64,000 nucleotides of DNA from Pseudomonadota bacterium (lineage in GTDB: Bacteria; Pseudomonadota; Alphaproteobacteria; Reyranellales; Reyranellaceae), in the NCBI GenBank assembly GCA_018240745.1, contig JAFEFF010000202.1, positions 62,001 to 126,000 of the forward strand, read 5' to 3'. The notes below the pieces were generated by a model. That model searched no databases and was not told the DNA's origin. It saw nothing but the letters and a program-made list of their open reading frames with translations. Position 1 is the first letter of the stretch. Each line of letters begins with the position of its first letter. A program made the translations under genes and the position numbers. Below, piece after piece: positions 59,078 through 64,000 of this stretch.

Positions 59078-59091
59078 AGGAGAAGGACGAG

Positions 59092-59478
59092 ATGGCGAAG
59101 CGCAAGAGCATCAACTGGCCGGGTTTCAAGCACGAGAACCCGATCCCCAACGCCAGCCGCATCGGCAACATCCTGATGTCGAGCATCATCAGCGGCCGCG
59201 ATCCCGACACCAAGACCATGCCACCCGACGCCGAGGCCCAGGTCGCCAACATCTTCAGGCAGATCCGGCTGTGCGTCGAAGCGGCGGGCGGCACGGTCGA
59301 CGACATCGTCAAGATCAATTTCTGGGTCAAGGATCCGGCGATCGGCCGCAAGATGCTGAACGGCCCGTGGACGGAGATGTTCCCCGACGCCGAGTCGCGG
59401 CCGGCGCGTCACACCCTGGCGCTCGGCGCCAACAACCCCAACCACGTCACCTGCGATTTCATGGCGGTGATCGGGTAG
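59092..59478 (+). CDS. RidA/YjgF family protein
   Basis: 128 residues from the ATG at 59092. RidA family: SINWPGFKHENPIPNASRIG, GNILMSSIISGRDPD, RLCVEAAGGTVDDIVKINFW and FPDAESRPARHTLALGANNP. Family members hydrolyse reactive imines or have lost that activity; the catalytic Arg of RidA (typically in the RxxPAR motif) seems present as SRPARHTLA. Cytosolic. Divergent from the crotonase gene. Confidence 0.87.
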   Translation: MAKRKSINWPGFKHENPIPNASRIGNILMSSIISGRDPDTKTMPPDAEAQVANIFRQIRLCVEAAGGTVDDIVKINFWVKDPAIGRKMLNGPWTEMFPDAESRPARHTLALGANNPNHVTCDFMAVIG

Positions 59479-59532
59479 CTGGCCGGGACGGCGCCACGGA
59501 GTGGCGCGGCCCCGGCGTATCGCCTCGGATGT

Positions 59533-59709
59533 CCTCTCCGCCGCGCGAGCGGGGGAGAGGAAGGGACCCGTTGCGCAGCAACGGGGAGGTGAGGTGGTCG
59601 CGCAACAGAGATGGTGTGCGTTGGACGGAGAGGTATGACCCACCTCACCCTCCCATCGCATGCGCGATGGGACCCTCCCTCTCCCCCCGCGAAGACGCGG
59701 GCGGAGAGG
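59533..59709. repeat. Family B structured repeat, copy 3 (177 bp)
   Basis: Same length, arms and internal loops as copies 1 and 2. It fills most of the gap 59479-59758 between ridA and the C13 peptidase gene, which converge on it. Confidence 0.9.
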
Positions 59710-59758
59710 TGTGCGGACCAAAACGCGGAAAGCCGATTTTCCGCAATTCGGCTGATCG

Positions 59759-60520
59759 CTACCGCCCCGGCAGCTTCAGGTTCGCGACCGCCGCGCCGAC
59801 GAAGAGCTGCGGATGCGATGCCCTTCTGACACCCAGCCGCTGCTCGAGGGTCTGCACGCATGAGCGCGTCGCCTCGGCGAGTTCGCGCCAGGTCGAGGCG
59901 CCGTCGAGCTGCTGCAGGAAGCACTGGTCGTAGTAGGTGTAGTCGTTGTCGGCGCCGCAGCCGAAGCTCGCGCGGTCGGCTGCCGCGGCAGCGATGATGA
60001 TGCGGTTGGGCCGGCGGGCGTGTGGCGTGATGAACGTGCCGCTGTGGCAGGCCGACACGACCAGGACCGTCGGCCGATCGCCGCAACCCTGGCTCAACGC
60101 CTCGTCGAGCGTCGCAGGCGAAAGCATCTGACGGGCCGGGCGCAAGAGGAAGCCGCTCTGATCGCCATGGCTGGTCATGTAGACGAAGCAGGCTTCGCCG
60201 CCGCCCGCGCGCAGGCCGCTCTCGATGTTGCGCGCGGTCGAAAGCTGGCCGCGGCCCGGCGATGCCGAATAGACGGTGATGGCCCGCACGCCCATCGCGG
60301 CGGTGCGTTCGCGCAGGGCGTCGACGCCGTTGTCGAAGGCCGGGCTGCTGTTGTCGCCGGCAACCAGCACGACGCGCCAGCGATTGGCCGGAACACTCAG
60401 GGCAGGCGCTTTGGCGACGACGTTCGCGGGTGGCTGCGGTTCGTCCGAGTTGGTACAGCCGGCGAGGAACCCGGCAACGAGGGCGAGGAGAACGAGGCGG
60501 GCGAGCCGATGGGCGAACAC
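59759..60520 (-). CDS. C13 (legumain-like) peptidase, lipoprotein
   Basis: 253 residues if the GTG at 60520 is the start, which is 10 bp after the TetR stop and precedes the hydrophobic signal LARLVLLALVAGFLAGC with lipobox Cys. The peptidase C13 fold is shown by WRVVLVAGDNSSPAFDNGVD, the catalytic His in CFVYMTSHGDQSGF, and the catalytic Cys in VLVVSACHSGTFI. In eukaryotes the family includes legumain and GPI8; bacterial members are of unknown role. It would be a cell-envelope cysteine protease. Confidence 0.82.
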   Translation of the reverse strand: MFAHRLARLVLLALVAGFLAGCTNSDEPQPPANVVAKAPALSVPANRWRVVLVAGDNSSPAFDNGVDALRERTAAMGVRAITVYSASPGRGQLSTARNIESGLRAGGGEACFVYMTSHGDQSGFLLRPARQMLSPATLDEALSQGCGDRPTVLVVSACHSGTFITPHARRPNRIIIAAAAADRASFGCGADNDYTYYDQCFLQQLDGASTWRELAEATRSCVQTLEQRLGVRRASHPQLFVGAAVANLKLPGR

Positions 60521-60530
60521 CGGGGGTCGC

Positions 60531-61178
60531 TTACGCCTTCGCCCCGACGGCGCGCAAGGCCGTCTCCGCATAGAGCCGCGCCATCTGCTCCTCGCTGAGC
60601 CGGCCGCCCGGCGCGTACCACATCGAGACGTGCGTCCACTGATCGAGCAGCGCCATGGCCAGCGCCTTGAGGTCGCGCTTGCCGTCGATCTGCGGCGGAT
60701 CGAACACGCCCTTCTCCACCCCCTCGCTCAGGATGCCGACGACGATCTCGCGGATGGCGCGGCGGCTGCGGCGAATGTCGCCGATCCGGTCGGCGTCGAG
60801 CCACGAGATCTCGCGATTGGCGACCAGCGCTTCGACGCGCAGCCGGCAATGACGCACGACGTAGGCCCGCACGAACGCCGCCAGCCTGGCGCGCGGGTCA
60901 TTGCCCGCCCCTGCCACCGCCTGCTGGCAGACCCGCTCCAGCTCGGCCTGCGTCGAGGCGATGATGTCGTGCAGGAGCTCGTCCTTGGACTTGAAGTGGT
61001 TGTAGAGGGCACCCTGGGTCAGGCCGCAGGCCTTCATGATGTCGCGCACCGTCACGACCGGATAGCCGCGCTCGGCGAACTGGGCGAAGGCTGCGGCGCG
61101 GATGGCCTCGACCGGCGGACGGCCGTCGCGCTCGACGGGTGGTGCCGACTCGACGACGGCAATCTTGCGCTTGCTCAT
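60531..61178 (-). CDS. TetR/AcrR family transcriptional regulator
   Basis: 215 residues from the ATG at 61178, which overlaps the stop of the phosphotransferase-like gene (ATGA). The N-terminal HTH is typical: AAAFAQFAERGYPVVTVRDI-MKACGLTQGALYNHFKSKDE. The C-terminal ligand domain contains DQWTHVSMWYAPGG. In the same operon as its upstream neighbour, so it probably controls that operon; a TGAAC-N4-GTTCA site lies upstream (62266-62279). Confidence 0.9.
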   Translation of the reverse strand: MSKRKIAVVESAPPVERDGRPPVEAIRAAAFAQFAERGYPVVTVRDIMKACGLTQGALYNHFKSKDELLHDIIASTQAELERVCQQAVAGAGNDPRARLAAFVRAYVVRHCRLRVEALVANREISWLDADRIGDIRRSRRAIREIVVGILSEGVEKGVFDPPQIDGKRDLKALAMALLDQWTHVSMWYAPGGRLSEEQMARLYAETALRAVGAKA

Positions 61179-62221
61179 CGCGCCGCTCCCGCCAGGCGAT
61201 CGACCAGTTGCCAGGCGAGCTCGGCGGCCGGCCGCACCAGCTTGCCCGATTCCGCCGCGCGGAGATTGGAGGCCGTGCCGTCGAGCGAGCGGGCATAGAC
61301 GCCCTGGCGGATGCAGGAGACGCGGAAGAGGTTGTAAGCCATGTAGAATTCCCAGAGCGCCGGCGCAGGCACGGCGCGTTTCGACAGGTTGCAATAGTAG
61401 CGCACCATCTCCTGCTCGGTCGGCAGGCCTAGGCCGCCAAGATCGTGGCCCAGCAGACCGCCCCAGTCCTTGGGCGTGCGCCACAGCATGCAGAGATAGG
61501 ACAGCTCGGCCAGGGGATCGCCCAAGGTCGAGATCTCCCAGTCGATCACCCCCAGCACCCGCGGCTCGCTCGCATGGTAGACCATGTTGTCGAGCCGGTA
61601 GTCGCCGTGGACCAGCACCGTCTCGTCGTTCTGCGGCAGGTGCGCCGGCAGCCAGTCGAGCAGCCTGTCCATCGCCTCGATTTTTTCGGTCTCCGACGCC
61701 TTGTACTGCTTGCCCCAGCGGGAGATCTGGCGGGCCACGTAGCTGCCCGGCCGGCCGAAGTCGGCGAGGCCGAGCGCGGCGTAGTCGACCCGGTGCAGGC
61801 GGGCCAGTACGTCGAACTTCGCCCGGTAGATCGCCAGCCGGCCCTCCTTCGGCACCTCGGGCAGCAGCGGGTCCCACAGCACGCGGCCGTCGCAATATTC
61901 CATGATGTAGAAGGCCGTGCCGACCACGCTGTCGTCCTCGCACAGCGCATAGGCCCTGGGCGTCGGGACGTCGGTCTTGTTCAATGCAGAAATCACGCGG
62001 AATTCGCGGTCCACCGCATGAGCCGACGGCAGCAGCTTGCCGGGCGGCTTGCGGCGCAGCACGTAGCGCCGGCCCGCGCCGTCGGTCAGGCGGTAGGTGG
62101 GGTTGGACTGGCCGCCCTTGAACTGCTCGACCGTGACCGGCGCGGTGAAGCCCACGACATGGTCGGCCATGAACCGGGCAAGCTTCTCCTCGTCGAAGCG
62201 GTGCTTCTCCTGCACCGGCAT
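61175..62221 (-). CDS. Phosphotransferase family protein (APH/ACAD10-like)
   Basis: 348 residues from the ATG at 62221. Aminoglycoside-phosphotransferase/choline-kinase fold: VEQFKGGQSNPTYRLTDGAG, YVLRRKPPGKLLPSAHAVDR, catalytic loop VLVHGDYRLDNMVYH and metal Asp in VIDWEISTLGDPLAELSYL. The closest annotated relatives are the ACAD10/11-type kinases tied to acyl-CoA or 4-hydroxy acid breakdown, not antibiotic resistance. Operon with a TetR regulator and a C13 peptidase. Confidence 0.87.
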   Translation of the reverse strand: MPVQEKHRFDEEKLARFMADHVVGFTAPVTVEQFKGGQSNPTYRLTDGAGRRYVLRRKPPGKLLPSAHAVDREFRVISALNKTDVPTPRAYALCEDDSVVGTAFYIMEYCDGRVLWDPLLPEVPKEGRLAIYRAKFDVLARLHRVDYAALGLADFGRPGSYVARQISRWGKQYKASETEKIEAMDRLLDWLPAHLPQNDETVLVHGDYRLDNMVYHASEPRVLGVIDWEISTLGDPLAELSYLCMLWRTPKDWGGLLGHDLGGLGLPTEQEMVRYYCNLSKRAVPAPALWEFYMAYNLFRVSCIRQGVYARSLDGTASNLRAAESGKLVRPAAELAWQLVDRLAGAAR

Positions 62222-62265
62222 CGTGCCGACATAATTCGCGCCGCGTCTCGCCACTGGACCCCACC

Positions 62266-62279
62266 TGAACGACTGTTCA
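62266..62279. promoter_or_regulatory. Candidate TetR operator
   Basis: TGAAC-GACT-GTTCA, a perfect 5-4-5 inverted repeat, lies 45 bp upstream of the phosphotransferase-like gene that is co-transcribed with the TetR gene. Size and symmetry suit a TetR dimer and autoregulation. Confidence 0.5.
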
Positions 62280-62570
62280 CTTTGCCGCGAGTGTGCTTGA
62301 GGCCTCGGCCTGTCGCAACTGCCCGGGATTTTTCCGCTTGGTCTGTGCAGGGGCCGGCGGTCGCGCAGCCTGTGCATGCCCCATCCCGGAAAGCCGGTAT
62401 CGGAATCGTTCGCGCTCTGCCTGTGCACCATCGCGGTCCGCATCCTGATGCGGCAATCAAGTTGGGGCTTGGGCGGACTGGCTGATCGTGTTTATCTGGA
62501 CGTAGGGTTGGCCTGCTGGTTTGGGCCCAAAATCTACCGATAACGTGTCTGTGTATGGGGGAGGCATCGT
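62280..62570. other. Intergenic region between the divergent phosphotransferase and tctB genes
   Basis: About 290 bp without a supported gene. A short GGCCCAAA-type stretch and GGGGGAGGC ribosome site before the TTG of tctB are the only features; no convincing promoter or RNA seen. Confidence 0.5.
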
Positions 62571-63023
62571 TTGAACCGATTCCTGAGTAAGGACTTCTTG
62601 TCCGGCCTGCTGTTCATCGGCTTTGGACTGGCGGCGCTCTACTTCGGCCGCCACCTGGCGATGGGCACAGCGGTCCGCATGGGACCCGGCTTCGTGCCGC
62701 ACATGCTGGCCTTCATCATGATCGGCCTCGGGCTGATCATTTCCATCGTCGCAGTGGTCACGAACAACGGCGAAATGGCCGAAGTGCCGAAGTGGAAGCC
62801 GATCACCCTGGTGACGATCGGCATCTTCGTGTTCGCAGCGCTGTTCGAGCGGACGGGCATGTTCCCCGCCCTCGTGGCGCTGATCCTGATCGCCTCGGCC
62901 GGTGGCGAGGAATTCAAGCTGACGGAAGTCCTGGGCAACATCGTGGTGCTGACGATCCTGTGCATCCTGGTTTTCAAGATCGGACTGAGCATGAACATCT
63001 CGATCATCAACGGAGTGTGGTGA
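62571..63023 (+). CDS. tctB: Tripartite tricarboxylate transporter TctB family protein (second system)
   Basis: 150 residues with a TTG start preceded by GGGGGAGGCATCG. Four hydrophobic segments in TctB layout: LSGLLFIGFGLAALYFGRHL, GPGFVPHMLAFIMIGLGLII, PITLVTIGIFVFAALFERTG and VLGNIVVLTILCILVFKIGL. It is only distantly like the tctB at 46014. It is followed 1 bp later by a tctA that the window cuts. No receptor gene lies upstream, so the Bug protein must be elsewhere or downstream. Confidence 0.88.
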   Translation: MNRFLSKDFLSGLLFIGFGLAALYFGRHLAMGTAVRMGPGFVPHMLAFIMIGLGLIISIVAVVTNNGEMAEVPKWKPITLVTIGIFVFAALFERTGMFPALVALILIASAGGEEFKLTEVLGNIVVLTILCILVFKIGLSMNISIINGVW

Positions 63024-63024
63024 G

Positions 63025-64000
63025 ATGGATCTGCTCAGCAATCTCGGACTCGGCCTGTCGGTTGCGTTCAGCTTCCAGAATCTGCTCTACGCATTCTTCG
63101 GCTGCATGGTCGGCACGCTGATTGGCGTGCTGCCCGGCATCGGGCCCGTGGCGACCATCGCCATGCTGCTGCCGATCACCTTCCATCTGCCGCCGACGGC
63201 CGCGCTGATCATGCTCGCCGGCATCTACTACGGCGCCGCCTATGGCGGTTCGACGACGTCGATCCTGGTCAACCTGCCCGGCGAGTCCTCGTCGGTCGTG
63301 ACCTGCCTCGACGGCTACCAGATGGCGCGCAACGGCCGCGCCGGCGCGGCGCTGTCGATCTCCGCGCTCGGCTCGTTCTTCGCCGGCACGGTCGGCACGG
63401 TCATCATCGTGATCTTCGCCGAGCCGCTGACGCAGATGGCGCAGAAGTTCGGTCCCGCCGACTACTGCTCGCTGATGGCCCTGGGCCTGGTCGCCGCCGT
63501 CGTTCTGGCCAGCGGCTCGGTGCTCAAGGCGATCGCCATGGTGTTCTTCGGCCTGCTGTTCGGCCTGGTCGGAACCGACGTGAACACCGGCGCGCAGCGC
63601 TTCACCTTCGACATTCCGGAACTGTCGGACGGCATCGACTTCGCCCCCGTGGCGATGGGCCTGTTCGGCATTGCCGAGATCGTCGCCAACCTCGAGCGAC
63701 AAGTCGCGCGCTCGGGCGCGATCAAGGTGTCGTCGCTCTGGCCGACCCGCGAGGAGACGAGACGCGCCTGGCCCGCGGTGCTGCGCGGCACCGCGATCGG
63801 CGCGATCCTCGGTGTGCTGCCGGGCGGCGGACCGACGCTCGGCGCCTTCTCGGCCTATACGCTCGAGAAGAAGATCTCCCGCACGCCTCATATATTCGGG
63901 AAGGGTGCCGTCGAGGGTGTCGCCGCCCCCGAATCGGCCAACAACGCGGCATCGCAGACCTCGTTCATCCCGATGCTCACGCTCGGCATTCCGTCCAACG
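63025..64000 (+). CDS. tctA: Tripartite tricarboxylate transporter TctA family protein, 3' end outside window
   Basis: 325 codons are visible. TctA signatures: GTLIGVLPGIGPVATIAMLL, LAGIYYGAAYGGSTTSILVN-LPGESSS, CLDGYQMARNGRAGAALSIS, LGSFFAGTVGTVIIVIFAEP, GILGVLPGGGPTLGAFSAYT-like AILGVLPGGGP and EGVAAPESANNAASQTSFIP-MLTLGIP. Different subfamily from the tctA at 44504 (GYQMARNGRA versus GYPMARSGRA). The start is the ATG at 63025, after the tctB stop. Confidence 0.9.
   Translation, partial: MDLLSNLGLGLSVAFSFQNLLYAFFGCMVGTLIGVLPGIGPVATIAMLLPITFHLPPTAALIMLAGIYYGAAYGGSTTSILVNLPGESSSVVTCLDGYQMARNGRAGAALSISALGSFFAGTVGTVIIVIFAEPLTQMAQKFGPADYCSLMALGLVAAVVLASGSVLKAIAMVFFGLLFGLVGTDVNTGAQRFTFDIPELSDGIDFAPVAMGLFGIAEIVANLERQVARSGAIKVSSLWPTREETRRAWPAVLRGTAIGAILGVLPGGGPTLGAFSAYTLEKKISRTPHIFGKGAVEGVAAPESANNAASQTSFIPMLTLGIPSN

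Noticed and set aside
61175-62221. Aminoglycoside resistance gene
   Set aside because: The APH-like fold is shared with ACAD10-type kinases, and the sequence and context (TetR, no resistance genes) do not support antibiotic resistance.

Overview
The window is high-GC, densely packed bacterial DNA with no phage, insertion sequence, tRNA or rRNA that I can see. Family content points to an alphaproteobacterium: a Tad/Cpa pilus operon, a GapR-type nucleoid protein, DUF1244, a cysteine-free L36, ClpS, several tripartite tricarboxylate transporter (TTT/Bug) parts and an otn/ltn tetronate pathway. A Reyranella-like or other soil/water Rhodospirillales-type organism would fit, but that is inference from gene content only.

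Layout. 1-4.5 kb: Tad pilus genes on the minus strand (flp, cpaA, cpaB, cpaC, start of cpaD). 4.5-7.1 kb: phosphatidylethanolamine synthesis (psd, pssA) plus a LysM protein. 7.1-11.5 kb: a LOG-family hydrolase and two unrelated NADP-isocitrate dehydrogenases in tandem (monomeric, then dimeric). 11.5-16.1 kb: small housekeeping and accessory genes (DUF429, hydrolase, GapR, DUF1244, N-formylglutamate amidohydrolase, glycerate kinase). 16.4-22 kb: GFA protein, then an otnK-otnC-otnI-ltnD operon for four-carbon acid sugars, feeding into pyruvate kinase. 22-33 kb: glycolate oxidase split into glcF (plus strand) and glcDE (minus strand), with an amidohydrolase, a large DUF2339 membrane protein, an orphan peptide-binding protein and a PsiF-type protein between them. 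33-39.5 kb: rpmJ with an attenuator-like leader, VOC, CMD, UdgX-type uracil-DNA glycosylase, DUF72, HbpS/GlcG, DJ-1/PfpI, a frameshifted F420-type oxidoreductase, an aspartate aminotransferase and clpS. 39.5-44.1 kb: an operon of glutathione transferase, HpaB-type flavin monooxygenase and an NMT1-type ABC importer. 44.5-53.2 kb: a complete TTT transporter (tctCBA), then a Bug receptor coupled to hydantoinase hyuA-hyuB. 53.3-62.2 kb: acyl-CoA synthetase, DUF3592, MetE-like protein, crotonase, RidA, C13 peptidase, TetR and an aminoglycoside-phosphotransferase-like protein. 62.6 kb to the end: a second tctBA pair, cut by the window edge.

Two families of long, structured intergenic repeats stand out. 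Family A has four copies, near 13.6, 18.7, 50.0 and 52.1 kb; one of them lies inside the 5' end of hyuA and would encode its first 34 or so residues. Family B has three copies of exactly 177 bp within 4.8 kb (54.9, 56.7 and 59.5 kb). Several promoter regions carry iterated or palindromic motifs that look like operators: phased AAACGG boxes before the GFA gene, GAGTCCAC repeats plus a 9-1-9 palindrome before the GST-monooxygenase operon, a tandem 15-bp repeat at 12.4 kb, and a TGAAC-N4-GTTCA site before the TetR-containing operon.

Taken together the genes suggest a heterotroph specialised in scavenging organic acids. It has binding-protein-dependent uptake (TTT and ABC), with enzymes for glycolate, glycerate, threonate-type sugars, hydantoins or 5-oxoprolines, and possibly hydroxylated aromatics. 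I did not find one clearly new defence or mobile system. The best leads are the repeat families, the regulatory motif arrays and the monooxygenase-ABC operon.
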